A model generated the notes under the pieces. It was not told the DNA's origin. It did no database searches and saw only the letters and a program-made list of their open reading frames with translations. This document shows, one piece after another, positions 8,527-17,504 of a stretch of 64,000 nucleotides of DNA. Where the stretch lies: NCBI GenBank assembly GCA_019163175.1, contig JAFLKN010000039.1, forward strand, positions 1 through 64,000, read 5' to 3'. The position numbers and the translations under genes were made by a program. This DNA is from Prolixibacteraceae bacterium. Its GTDB lineage: Bacteria; Bacteroidota; Bacteroidia; Bacteroidales; Prolixibacteraceae. Positions within the stretch are counted from its first letter, which is position 1, and every line of letters begins with the position of its first letter.

Positions 8527-9390
8527 ATGTCTGAATTAAAAACAGAGAGGGAACGATTGCCGCGTTGGATGAAGTCTCAATTGCCCAAAGGGGAAAACTA
8601 TTCGAAAGTAAAACGATTAATTGCCGACCACCACTTAAATACCATTTGTACAAGCGGAAACTGCCCCAATAAAGGCGAATGCTGGAATGCCGGAACCGCA
8701 AGTTTTATGATTTTGGGTGACAAATGTACCCGAAATTGCAGATTCTGCTACGTGAAAAATGAAATGCCCGATCCGGTTGACTGGATAGAACCACTTCGAT
8801 TGGCCAAAACAATCCGGACGCTCGAATTAAAGCATTGTGTAATTACCTCGGTAACCCGTGATGATTTGCCCGATGGAGGTGCTGAATTTTGGGCAACAAC
8901 CATACGAAAGATCAAAGAATTGAGCCCGGATACAACCATTGAAACGTTGATTCCCGATTTTAATGCCAATCGCGAATTAATACAGAAAGTTATTGATGCT
9001 GCCCCTGATGTGATTTCGCACAACATGGAAACAGTGCGGCGACTGACTCCCAAAGTACGCAGTACAGCGCGCTACGATCGTAGTTTACAAACTATTTCGA
9101 TTATAGCAGAATCAGGAATTGTGGCTAAATCGGGCATTATGGTTGGGCTAGGCGAAACCGAAGTAGAAGTTTTGCAAGCGATGGACGATCTTCGGGCTGC
9201 CGGTTGCAAAGTTTTAACAATCGGTCAGTATCTTCAACCCGACTCCAATTTGTTGCCTGTTGTAGAATATATTCAGCCCGAAGTTTTTGAAAAGTATAGG
9301 GTAGAGGGCATGAAAAGGGGATTTTCTTATGTAGAAAGCAGTCCTTTGGTTCGGTCATCTTATCATGCAGAACGGCATGTAACTGGATAG
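8527..9390 (+). CDS. lipA: Lipoyl synthase
   Basis: 287 residues, normal for LipA. It inserts two sulfur atoms into octanoyl groups on the E2 and GcvH proteins to make lipoyl cofactor. Both clusters are complete: the auxiliary cluster motif C41-x4-C46-x5-C52 (CTSGNCPNKGEC) and the radical SAM motif C67-x3-C71-x2-C74 (CTRNCRFC). The C-terminal RSSYHA supplies the serine ligand of the auxiliary cluster. It follows the radical SAM/SPASM gene by 75 bases. No lipB is visible in the window. Confidence 0.97.
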   Translation: MSELKTERERLPRWMKSQLPKGENYSKVKRLIADHHLNTICTSGNCPNKGECWNAGTASFMILGDKCTRNCRFCYVKNEMPDPVDWIEPLRLAKTIRTLELKHCVITSVTRDDLPDGGAEFWATTIRKIKELSPDTTIETLIPDFNANRELIQKVIDAAPDVISHNMETVRRLTPKVRSTARYDRSLQTISIIAESGIVAKSGIMVGLGETEVEVLQAMDDLRAAGCKVLTIGQYLQPDSNLLPVVEYIQPEVFEKYRVEGMKRGFSYVESSPLVRSSYHAERHVTG

Positions 9391-9506
9391 AAGCAGTACT
9401 TGAAAGAAACTGTCATTTTTAATATCCAATAATCAATATTGAATAACCAAGTCTCAAGTTCAAAGTAAAAACCTGAAACTTGAAACCTGGAACTTGAAGC
9501 TTATTT
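9391..9506. repeat. Intergenic stretch with imperfect acttgaa repeats
   Basis: Between lipA and the next gene the sequence repeats related words: caagttcaaag, cctgaaacttgaa, acctggaacttgaag. They form imperfect direct repeats, and caagttc pairs with gaacttg as a weak hairpin. No gene or clear terminator is visible. It resembles low-complexity intergenic repeat families common in Bacteroidota genomes. Confidence 0.35.
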
Positions 9507-10157
9507 ATGAAACGAAGAAAACATACATTGTTGGAGATTATTAATTTAACTCCCGAAACATTTATCCTTAGACTCGATCGTCAAGGTTTGCAATTTGAAC
9601 CCGGACAATATGTGGTTATACGTATTCCTGATGAGAAAAAAGGACGTGAATATTCGATCTTCAGTGCTACCACCGATGAATATCTCGATTTTTTGATCCG
9701 TGAGATTCCAGCTGGGGAATTTTCCCGTTACCTGCGCCATTTGAAGCCAGGTTCGGAACTCGATGTTGAAGGTCCGAAAGGTTACTTCATCCTCAACGAA
9801 AAATCTAAACAGGGTCATCCTACCATGTTTATTGCTTCTGGAACTGGTATTTCTCCCTTCCATTCCTATGTAAAGTCTTATCCCGGATTAGATTATAAGG
9901 TATTGCACGGTGTACATTTTGCTGATGAGGCGTATGGAAGAGATGCATTCAATCCTTCGAGGTTTGTTCTGTGTACATCACGTCAGGATGCTGGCGATTA
10001 TTTTGGCCGGGTAACTTATTATCTGAAAGAGAATGCTGTAGGTAAAGATACAATCTGCTACCTCTGCGGAAATTCGGATATGATTGAAGAGGTTACCACC
10101 ATTCTTGAAAAATACGGATTACCTCCCGAAAATATCCGAACTGAAGTTTTCTTCTGA
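9507..10157 (+). CDS. Ferredoxin/flavodoxin--NADP+ reductase-like flavoprotein
   Basis: 216-residue cytoplasmic oxidoreductase of the ferredoxin-NADP reductase superfamily, carrying only the FAD and NAD(P) domains. The FAD-binding motif is REYS at 47-50 (the RxYS signature), then GPKGYF for phosphate contacts. The nucleotide-binding part has SGTGISPF at about 112-119 and LCGNSDMIEE near the end. The C-terminal EVFF is the usual aromatic end that stacks on the flavin. It is about 30 residues shorter than typical Fpr proteins, with no iron-sulfur domain attached. It probably moves electrons between NAD(P)H and a ferredoxin or flavodoxin; a link with the nearby radical SAM enzymes is possible but only inferred from position. 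Confidence 0.85.
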   Translation: MKRRKHTLLEIINLTPETFILRLDRQGLQFEPGQYVVIRIPDEKKGREYSIFSATTDEYLDFLIREIPAGEFSRYLRHLKPGSELDVEGPKGYFILNEKSKQGHPTMFIASGTGISPFHSYVKSYPGLDYKVLHGVHFADEAYGRDAFNPSRFVLCTSRQDAGDYFGRVTYYLKENAVGKDTICYLCGNSDMIEEVTTILEKYGLPPENIRTEVFF

Positions 10158-10269
10158 TATTCAGAATATTCAACGAAGTTTTCTGTTATTTTGCTGGTAA
10201 TAGGGTTATTCCTGATCTTAAGTGTCTAATTCTTAGCGCGCGCATTCAGAATTGATAAAAACGGAAAAC

Positions 10270-12858
10270 GTGAAACTTTTGCCTCATTGTTGGTTGATCG
10301 TTAGTCTGACTTTAGGAATAAGCAGCAGTTATTTCCAATCGAAAGCTCAGGTAAGTGAAAAGGGTATTCCTGAAAGCTTTTCTATTGAGCAAAAGAAAGC
10401 CATACTTATCCCAAAACTGAAATTAGATTCTTTGCGCATAGAAATGTTGCTTGACGAAGATAAAAAGCTCCGAATCGACAACAGGTATGGGGTCATTCAG
10501 CAATGTGAAGTTGATATCAAAGAAGCTGGAATCAGGACTGAATTAACGGGTAAAGGAATCATCTGGCAATACAAAGTGGAATCAGTAAATGCCCGTTCTT
10601 TGGGAATTTTCTTTAAGAAATACCATCTTCCGCCAAGAGCCAAAGTATTTATTTATGATTCCTCCAAAACTATTTTGCGGGGTGCATTTACACAAAAGAA
10701 TAACAGTTCAAATAGTCTTTTACCTATTGCCGAATTTCCTGGTGCCCATTTAATCATCGAATATTTTGAGCCACTGTTACCTGAATTCTCAGGAGAATTG
10801 GTTTTGGGAGCAGTATCTCAGGCCTACACGCGGTTTGAACAATTGGCTGAAAACAGAATTGACATCAATTGCCCTGAAGGAGATGACTGGAGAAAAGAAA
10901 AGCATAGTGTTTGCCTGATGACTTACCACGATTTTCAAAATTCATATTTTTGTACAGGAGCTTTAATTAACAACGTAAAAGAAGACGAAACACCGTACTT
11001 TCTGACTGCCAATCATTGCATAAATTCCGAGTCAGCAGCCAATACGCTAATCACCTATTTCAATTATGAAAATTCGGCATGTAAGGTTTCTGATGCCTCG
11101 TTTTCGCAAACCTTATCGGGTGCAACATTTAAATCAGGAAGCAGTCATTCCGATTTTTCTTTGTTGCTTCTGAACGAATATCCTCCAGATGAATACAATC
11201 CATTTTACGCCGGCTGGGATGTTAGTGGGATTAATCCGCTGTCAAGTGCTTGCATTCACCATCCGGATGGAGGGGCCAAAAGCATTGCTCTTGCCAACAA
11301 TACGGCTTTCAGTTATCCCGAGAAAATACAGTGGTTTTCCGAAGATCTTCGGCTGATTTCCACAACCTTGGCCGATACGCATTGGAATGTTCTTTTTAGT
11401 CAGGGAATGCCCGAAGAAGGATCTTCAGGAGGTCCTTTGTTTGACCAAAATAAACGAATTGTAGGGCAGCTTCATGGAGGAGTAAACTCTATTTTGCTTT
11501 TCGGAAAATTATCCTTGTCGTGGGATTATAATGTGGCTTATACTGAACAACTTGCACATTGGCTCGACCCTGCGAACACAAGAAAAACGCTTAACGGAAT
11601 ATGGAAAATGCCCCCAAAAACAAACTTTAGGGCCGAGTTGCAGGAAGTTTGTGTAAATTCTCCGGTGCAGTTTACCGATAAAACCACGCATAAACCAACT
11701 GAATGGAGCTGGCAGATTGAACCATCAACCTACAGCTTTGCAAATGGTACAGATAGTACTTCTCAAAATCCACAGATTTTATTCCTGAAGGATGGCACTT
11801 ACTCGGTAAAGTTGGTTACCACCAATAAATATGGGAGTGACGAGTTTTTGCAGAAAAAATATATCATTGCAAGGAGTAAACTCGATGTCCGTTTTCTGAA
11901 AGCCAAACAGGATAGTGTTGTTTGTGGTTGCGACCTGAATGAATTCCCGCTAATTGCTGGTGGTGCGGTGGCGTATAGTTTCAAAATTGACAAACCCGAA
12001 TTGATCGATACAGTAATACGCCAAAACACCGTATTTCTGACATTAAAATCGTCAGCAAATTATACCAGATCGTTCGATAGCTGGGTAAAAGTTATTGGGA
12101 CAAATGGTTACTGCATTGAATCTGACAGTATTTTGCTTCATGTAATTATTCAGCCAAATGATAATGCCAGCAATGCATCGAAGTTGTTTTTAGGGCGGAA
12201 TACAGGATTTTCAAATAAATGTGCTACTTCCGAAATGAATGAACCCAATCCTCCTTCATCCGGATGCACGGTTAGAAAAAGTTGGTGCCCCGATTTTACA
12301 TCCGGTAAAAGCTTAATTGATAACTCTGTCTGGTTTAGTTTTGTTTCTCCTGCAAACGGTTTGGTCACGATTAACACCTACGGATTCGACAATCAGATTG
12401 CCGTGTATGATGCATTAACTCCTGAAGCGATTTTATCGGGCGATAAAAAGCAATTTTCATTAATTGCTGCTAACGACAATCGCTCGGGCAGCGATAAAAC
12501 TGCAATTTTGGAAAATTTGGAACTTGATGGAGGTAAACAGTATTGGTTGCAGATCGATGGGCATAATGCGGCCTTTGGCAACATCACCATTGATATTTTA
12601 AGCAATTCGCTTGATGCTATTGTATTCCCCAATCCATCGACTGGAATTTATAACCTGAATCTCTATCACCCTCAAAATGGAGTAGCCGAGATGTCGGTTT
12701 CAGATTTAAACGGGAAAACACTACTTTCTAAACAATACAAGGTCAATGTAAATTCTACCCAATTTAACTTTGATTTATCCAGCTACCCCCGAGGAATATA
12801 TATTCTCAGGCTTAGTCTGAACGGAGCCAGTCTCAGCAAGAAGATCGTTCGCTTATAA
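10270..12858 (+). CDS. Secreted lysyl endopeptidase-like serine protease with PKD domain and T9SS sorting domain
   Basis: 862 residues from the GTG at 10270 (MKLLPHCWLIVSLTL); a TTG six codons earlier (10252) is the alternative. A signal peptide is followed by a propeptide region. The trypsin-like domain contains the triad: TANHC (H249), HSDFSLLLL (D295) and GSSGGPLF (S386), with CxTGALI upstream as in Achromobacter protease I-type enzymes. A PKD-like domain follows (FTDKTTHKPTEWSWQ to about 540), then a beta-rich region with a DNRSGSDKTA segment. The end is a type A T9SS C-terminal domain: FPNPSTGIYNL, SVSDLNGK and a final YPRGIYILRL...KKIVRL. The protein is thus predicted to cross the outer membrane by type IX secretion and to be released or surface-anchored. 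Confidence 0.88.
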   Translation: MKLLPHCWLIVSLTLGISSSYFQSKAQVSEKGIPESFSIEQKKAILIPKLKLDSLRIEMLLDEDKKLRIDNRYGVIQQCEVDIKEAGIRTELTGKGIIWQYKVESVNARSLGIFFKKYHLPPRAKVFIYDSSKTILRGAFTQKNNSSNSLLPIAEFPGAHLIIEYFEPLLPEFSGELVLGAVSQAYTRFEQLAENRIDINCPEGDDWRKEKHSVCLMTYHDFQNSYFCTGALINNVKEDETPYFLTANHCINSESAANTLITYFNYENSACKVSDASFSQTLSGATFKSGSSHSDFSLLLLNEYPPDEYNPFYAGWDVSGINPLSSACIHHPDGGAKSIALANNTAFSYPEKIQWFSEDLRLISTTLADTHWNVLFSQGMPEEGSSGGPLFDQNKRIVGQLHGGVNSILLFGKLSLSWDYNVAYTEQLAHWLDPANTRKTLNGIWKMPPKTNFRAELQEVCVNSPVQFTDKTTHKPTEWSWQIEPSTYSFANGTDSTSQNPQILFLKDGTYSVKLVTTNKYGSDEFLQKKYIIARSKLDVRFLKAKQDSVVCGCDLNEFPLIAGGAVAYSFKIDKPELIDTVIRQNTVFLTLKSSANYTRSFDSWVKVIGTNGYCIESDSILLHVIIQPNDNASNASKLFLGRNTGFSNKCATSEMNEPNPPSSGCTVRKSWCPDFTSGKSLIDNSVWFSFVSPANGLVTINTYGFDNQIAVYDALTPEAILSGDKKQFSLIAANDNRSGSDKTAILENLELDGGKQYWLQIDGHNAAFGNITIDILSNSLDAIVFPNPSTGIYNLNLYHPQNGVAEMSVSDLNGKTLLSKQYKVNVNSTQFNFDLSSYPRGIYILRLSLNGASLSKKIVRL

Positions 12859-12895
12859 ATTTATCATTCTGAAATCGTTGTTAAATCTAAATTCT

Positions 12896-12903
12896 TATTT
12901 TTG
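12896..12903 (+). promoter_or_regulatory. Candidate -7 promoter element for the gene at 12953
   Basis: TATTTTTG matches the Bacteroidota -7 consensus TAnnTTTG exactly and would give a leader of about 40 bases. The upstream -33 TTTG is not well placed. Confidence 0.35.
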
Positions 12904-12952
12904 TGGATGTTCCTTTTTAAGGGCAAGGTTCTAATTAATTACGTTTTCACGA

Positions 12953-13615
12953 ATGCATAAAATTAGTATCAGTACCGAACTTAAAAGTCGATGTCCAAAC
13001 CTCCGCCTGGGCTGTATTGAAGCTGATGTACTTGTTTCGGAATCAGTTCCAGAACTAACTTCTGAAATTGAGAAGCAAATCCGACAAATCAGCCAGACCC
13101 TGATCCTTGAAAATATCTCTAAAATACCAACTATTGCAGCATCACGTTCGGCTTATAAAGCTTGTGGGAAAGATCCGGCCAGATATCGTCTGTCCGCTGA
13201 AGCCCTATTGCGTCGGGCAGTTTCAGGAAAAGGACTTTATCAGATTAGCAATGTAGTCGATCAGCTAAATTTAGTCTCAATTTTAACCGGTTTTTCAATT
13301 GGAGGTTACGATGCCGATCAGATTCAGGGTGAAATTACTTTTGGTATTGGCCAACCAAACGAACCGTATTCAGGCATCGGGCGGGGCGAACTGAATATTG
13401 AAAATTTGCCTGTATTTCGCGATGAACTGGGCGCATTCGGAACGCCAACCAGCGATTCTAAGCGAACCGAAGTAAGCCAAAATACGAAACAGTTTTTGAT
13501 GATCCTGATTGATTTTGGCGGAGACAGTCAATTAGAATCGGCTACCCAAAAGGCAATTGGTTTGCTGAAGGAATATTGCAAGTCAAGCTATATTACTGAA
13601 TTCAAAGTCGAATAA
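12953..13615 (+). CDS. B3/B4 tRNA-binding domain-containing protein
   Basis: 220 residues, cytoplasmic. The segment SRSAYKACGKDPARYRLSAE, followed by LLRRAVSGKGLYQISNVVD, is the signature of standalone B3/B4 proteins. They resemble the beta-subunit editing region of phenylalanyl-tRNA synthetase, where this fold holds the editing site for misacylated tRNA. Standalone members may hydrolyse misacylated tRNA or free aminoacyl compounds, but this is not proven for this family. The acyltransferase gene starts two bases after this stop, so the two genes form an operon. Confidence 0.82.
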   Translation: MHKISISTELKSRCPNLRLGCIEADVLVSESVPELTSEIEKQIRQISQTLILENISKIPTIAASRSAYKACGKDPARYRLSAEALLRRAVSGKGLYQISNVVDQLNLVSILTGFSIGGYDADQIQGEITFGIGQPNEPYSGIGRGELNIENLPVFRDELGAFGTPTSDSKRTEVSQNTKQFLMILIDFGGDSQLESATQKAIGLLKEYCKSSYITEFKVE

Positions 13616-13616
13616 A

Positions 13617-14171
13617 ATGTGGAAACTAACCTGTAAACTCCTTCTGAAGATATTGGGTTGGAAACCGGTGAACGGGAAAATGCCACACAAAAAAGCAATT
13701 ATTATTGGTGTTCCTCATACGAGTAGTTGGGATTTTGTAATCTCTTACCTGTTTTATACTTCGGTAGGTGGCATTGCGCATACCATGATAAAGAAAGAAT
13801 TCTTCTTTTGGCCATTTGGACTGATTTTAAAAAAGATGGGTGGAATACCTATCGACCGGTCGAGAGGAGCTTCGGTGACCAAACAAATTATTCATGAAAT
13901 GAATGAGCGTGAGGAAATGCATCTGGCCATCACTCCTGAAGGAACGCGAAATTTGAATAAGCGCTGGAAAGCTGGTTTTCATACCATTGCAAGAGCTACT
14001 GGCGCAACTGTTTATCTCGGATTTTTTGATTTTGGCAGAAAAGAAATCGGATGGCTTGAGACTTTTGAATTGACAGATGACCCTGATTTCGATATTCGCC
14101 GGATGAAATCCTATTACCGTGAGCTTGGAATTGTTGCAAAACACCTCGCTAAGTTTACTGCTGAAGATTAA
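13617..14171 (+). CDS. PlsC-like 1-acylglycerol-3-phosphate acyltransferase family protein
   Basis: 184 residues. It has the acyltransferase motif HTSSWD (H34 to D39, the HX4D catalytic pair), the GGIPIDRSRG glycerophosphate-binding block at about 75-84, and TPEGTR at about 107-112. It is short for PlsC and has no long transmembrane segment, only a hydrophobic N-terminal region, as in the small Bacteroidota branch of the family. It probably transfers an acyl chain to a lysophospholipid or similar acceptor at the inner membrane. It directly follows the B3/B4 gene and precedes the nitrilase gene by 51 bases. Confidence 0.85.
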   Translation: MWKLTCKLLLKILGWKPVNGKMPHKKAIIIGVPHTSSWDFVISYLFYTSVGGIAHTMIKKEFFFWPFGLILKKMGGIPIDRSRGASVTKQIIHEMNEREEMHLAITPEGTRNLNKRWKAGFHTIARATGATVYLGFFDFGRKEIGWLETFELTDDPDFDIRRMKSYYRELGIVAKHLAKFTAED

Positions 14172-14222
14172 ATTTGATGACGAGTTTTTACAAGATATTT
14201 TCCACTTAAAACTTCATAAATT

Positions 14223-15002
14223 ATGGCACAGGAAATTTTAAACATAGCCGTATTTCAGCTCGATCTGGCCTGGGAAAGTCCATCTTCCAACCGAAACAAA
14301 ATTGATGAGTGGCTTCAGAAAGCTCATGCTAAAACTGACATTGTATTCTTTCCGGAGATGTTTACAACGGGATTTTCCATTAACGTTTCGGAATTGGCAG
14401 AAACAATGAATGGTGAAACTCTTCAGTGGATGAAGGACCGATGTGCTCATTATCAGCTTGCTCTTTGTGGTAGTTTGATTATCAAGGAAGACAATCAGTT
14501 TTTTAATCGGTTGGTCTTTGTTGAACCTTCCGGTGAAGTTCACTTTTACAACAAACGTCACCTGTTTACAATGGGTAACGAAGAAAGTCATTTTCAGAAA
14601 GGAACAGAACGGCTGATCGTTAATTACAAAGGCTGGCGAATTTGCCCGCTAATTTGCTACGACTTGCGGTTTCCGGTATGGGCACGAAATCGGAATGAAT
14701 ATGATATTCTGGTTTATTCAGCAGACTGGCCACAGGCCCGAACCGAAGTTTGGAATACTTTACTGAAAGCCCGGGCCATCGAAAACCAATGCTATGTTGT
14801 TGGGGCAAATAGGGTAGGAGTTGACGGAAATACAATTTCATATTCCGGAAACTCACAGCTGATTGACCCCAAAGGACATATTCTTGCCGAGATCGGAGAA
14901 CACCACAAAGGCATCGTTTCTGCCGGATTTTCCTATACCGAATTGATTAAGTTCAGGGCAGCATTCCCTGTTTTGAACGATGCCGATCAATTTAGTTTGT
15001 AG
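14223..15002 (+). CDS. Nitrilase-superfamily amidase, omega-amidase (YafV/Nit2)-like
   Basis: 259 residues, cytoplasmic. The complete nitrilase triad is present: E45 in FFPEMFTTGF, K111 in YNKRHLF and C145 in LICYDLRFP. The FxTGFS and CYDLRFPVWAR contexts match the YafV/Nit2 subgroup, which hydrolyses 2-oxoglutaramate and 2-oxosuccinamate made by glutamine and asparagine transaminases. This is metabolite repair or salvage. Length and start are typical. It is probably the last gene of a short run with the two genes upstream; no clear terminator is seen before GH97. Confidence 0.88.
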   Translation: MAQEILNIAVFQLDLAWESPSSNRNKIDEWLQKAHAKTDIVFFPEMFTTGFSINVSELAETMNGETLQWMKDRCAHYQLALCGSLIIKEDNQFFNRLVFVEPSGEVHFYNKRHLFTMGNEESHFQKGTERLIVNYKGWRICPLICYDLRFPVWARNRNEYDILVYSADWPQARTEVWNTLLKARAIENQCYVVGANRVGVDGNTISYSGNSQLIDPKGHILAEIGEHHKGIVSAGFSYTELIKFRAAFPVLNDADQFSL

Positions 15003-15123
15003 TTTTTATTTTTCAACTATTTGAATTCTAGTGTGATGAATATATGTCCATATTTCAGGGTTATTCATCCATTTACATTTCCATTTGAATTATCATCTTG
15101 CACTAACTAATTACACCAAACAA

Positions 15124-17067
15124 ATGAAATTATTGTTTTCCTTTCTTTTTATCGCATTTGTTCTGAATGCATCTTCCAAAGATTATAAAGTTAGTTCGCC
15201 AAATGGGCAGATTGCTGTGACCGTTTCAGTCGATTCCCAAATTAAATGGTCAGCTGCGGTCGCTAATCAATCAATTTTTACCAACAATACGTTGAGCCTC
15301 GATTTGGGGACATCTGTATTGGGTGTTAATCCCAAAGTTGCTTCGGCCAAAACAAGTTCGGTAAACGAAACTGTACAAACTGTAGTTGCTGTCAAATCAA
15401 AAACTATTCAGAATAACTATAACCAACTAAACTTAGTATTTAAACCCAATTTTACCGTCAGTTTCCGTGTTTTCGATAACGGTATTGCCTACCGTTTCGA
15501 AACCGGACTGAAAGATGAAATCTTAGTTAAAAATGAAGAAGTCGGATTGAATTTTGCCGGTGATTATGGCGTACTTTTTCCTGAAGAAGAAACTCTGTTC
15601 TCACATTACGAACGACTTTATCTGGATCAAAAGATCAGTGCATTAAAGGCTGGCCGTTTCGCATCGCTCCCCACTTTGGTGAAAGCCGATAACAACATCA
15701 AAATTGGTATTACCGAAGCCGATCTGTTCGACTATCCTTGCTTATTTATGGAAGCTACCGGAAAAGCGGCTTTCAAAAGTAAATACCCTAAAGTTATCCT
15801 GAAATCCGATCAAAAAGGCGATCGCGAGATTAAGAACATTCAAGAGGCCGACTACATTGCTAAAACTTCGGGAACCCGGAACTTTCCATGGCGCGTTTTC
15901 ATGATTAGCACCGAAGATGCCCGACTGGTCGAAAATCAGATGGTTTTCCTCCTTTCCAGAGAAAACAAAATTACAGATGCAAGCTGGATTAAACCTGGTT
16001 TGGTTGCCTGGGACTGGTGGAACGAAAACAATGTTTACGGAGTTGATTTTAAAGCTGGTCTGGATACAAAAACCTACAAATATTATATCGATTTTGCCTC
16101 TAAGAATAAGATTCCTTACATCATTCTGGATGAAGGTTGGACTAAATCGACTACCAATATCAAGGAACCAAACTCCACATTAAACCTTCAGGAACTGATT
16201 GCTTACGGAAAAACAAAGAATGTTGATATCATATTATGGTGTCTTTGGAATGCTTTGGATGCCGACATGGATGTGATTCTTGATTTATATGCCAAATGGG
16301 GCGCCAAAGGAATCAAAGTTGATTTTATGGCTCGCTCTGAGCAGTATATGGTAAATTTTTACGAGCGTTCGGCCAAAGCTTGTGCCGACCGTAAACTTCT
16401 GATCGATTTTCACGGAGCTTTCAAACCTTCAGGAATGGCACGAGCCTATCCGAATATTATCAATCACGAAGGCGTTAAAGGCATGGAGAACTGCAAATGG
16501 AGCAAGGATATCACTCCTGAACATGATGTAACTTTGTGTTTCACCCGAATGCTGGCCGGACCAATGGACTTTACTCCGGGAGCAATGATTAATAAGAACG
16601 AAAAGGATTATGCCATCAGTTTTTCAAATCCGATGAGTTTAGGTACACGTTGTCACCAAATTGCAATGTATGTGTGCTACGATGCACCTTTGCAGATGCT
16701 GGCCGATAGTCCATCGAATTATTACAAGGAAACAGAGAGCACTAGTTTCATTAGCAAAATGCCAACCGTATGGGACAATACCAAAGTGTTGGATGCCAAA
16801 GTTGGCGACTACATTTTAATGGCCAGACAGAAAGAAAACAACTGGTACCTTGGAGCTATGACCGACTGGACGGCCCGCACTCTGGATCTTGACTTATCGT
16901 TTTTAGGCGAAGGAGCTTTCGAGATTGAAATTATGCAGGACGGAATTAATGCTGAAAAAAGCTGTAACGATTATAAACGAATTGTGAAACAGGTAACTAA
17001 AGCTGATAAAATAAAAATTGAATTGGCAAAAGGCGGAGGTTGGGCTGCCATTTGTAAAAAATTATAA
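15124..17067 (+). CDS. Secreted GH97 glycoside hydrolase
   Basis: 647 residues from the ATG at 15124 (MKLLFSFLFIAFVLNASS, a signal peptide); an upstream TTG frame adds 13 residues without signal character. The N-terminal beta-sandwich, catalytic barrel and C-terminal beta domain follow the SusB layout. Barrel motifs include LDEGWT, GAKGIKVDFMARSEQ, DFHGAFKPSG and NHEGVKGMENCKW. GH97 contains inverting alpha-glucosidases such as SusB and retaining alpha-galactosidases. The Asp in KVDF (D400) sits where the retaining branch has its nucleophile and the inverting branch has Gly, so I predict a retaining, possibly alpha-galactosidase, enzyme. It is periplasmic. Not linked to the PUL, though its terminator at 17197 ends a single-gene unit. 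Confidence 0.88.
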   Translation: MKLLFSFLFIAFVLNASSKDYKVSSPNGQIAVTVSVDSQIKWSAAVANQSIFTNNTLSLDLGTSVLGVNPKVASAKTSSVNETVQTVVAVKSKTIQNNYNQLNLVFKPNFTVSFRVFDNGIAYRFETGLKDEILVKNEEVGLNFAGDYGVLFPEEETLFSHYERLYLDQKISALKAGRFASLPTLVKADNNIKIGITEADLFDYPCLFMEATGKAAFKSKYPKVILKSDQKGDREIKNIQEADYIAKTSGTRNFPWRVFMISTEDARLVENQMVFLLSRENKITDASWIKPGLVAWDWWNENNVYGVDFKAGLDTKTYKYYIDFASKNKIPYIILDEGWTKSTTNIKEPNSTLNLQELIAYGKTKNVDIILWCLWNALDADMDVILDLYAKWGAKGIKVDFMARSEQYMVNFYERSAKACADRKLLIDFHGAFKPSGMARAYPNIINHEGVKGMENCKWSKDITPEHDVTLCFTRMLAGPMDFTPGAMINKNEKDYAISFSNPMSLGTRCHQIAMYVCYDAPLQMLADSPSNYYKETESTSFISKMPTVWDNTKVLDAKVGDYILMARQKENNWYLGAMTDWTARTLDLDLSFLGEGAFEIEIMQDGINAEKSCNDYKRIVKQVTKADKIKIELAKGGGWAAICKKL

Positions 17068-17196
17068 AATATTTCAATGGCAGTAAGGGTTTCCAATAGT
17101 AAAACTGTCTTATTTCCGAAAACAATTAAATTGTGTTAACCTATACCAATTGTACCAAGTAGATTACGTAAACCACCTAAACCAGGTAAATTGAAG

Positions 17197-17229
17197 AAGG
17201 TCGCCGATGAAAATCTGGCGGCCTTTTTT
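17197..17229 (+). terminator. Terminator after GH97
   Basis: Stem aaggtcgcc / ggcggcctt with one G-T pair and an 11-base loop, followed by six T. Confidence 0.85.
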
Positions 17230-17277
17230 GTTTAGTTTCCTATTCAGATACACTCAATACAAAAAAATATTTCAATC

Positions 17278-17313
17278 AACTAATAACTTAGTTTGAAAAC
17301 TAAAATATTAGTT
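17278..17313 (+). promoter_or_regulatory. Distal operator pair AACTAA-N4-TTAGTT
   Basis: Two perfect copies of AACTAA-N4-TTAGTT lie at 17278-17293 and 17298-17313, exactly 20 bases apart (two DNA turns). They lie upstream of the BlaI-like gene, and an identical motif occurs twice again at 17424. They are probably bound by the repressor encoded downstream; the binding is inferred from position and symmetry. Confidence 0.75.
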
Positions 17314-17423
17314 ATATGTTTGTGTCGGATATCCAATCAACTGTGAAACGGATAATTGGCTTTTAAAAGTCATTTTTTTTTAAGCGGGTTGATTTAAGTT
17401 GTTCTTTTTTTTTTGTCTTTTGT

Positions 17424-17459
17424 AACTAAAAAATTAGTTGACGAACTAATTGCTTAGTT
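17424..17459 (+). promoter_or_regulatory. Proximal operator pair AACTAA-N4-TTAGTT
   Basis: Perfect 16-base dyads at 17424-17439 and 17444-17459, again exactly 20 bases apart and 46 bases before the BlaI-like start codon. They overlap the region where the promoter must lie, so binding here would block transcription. Confidence 0.8.
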
Positions 17460-17504
17460 TTTGGCAAGATTTTTGAGATTTGAAATCTAAATTAAACTGT
17501 TTAC

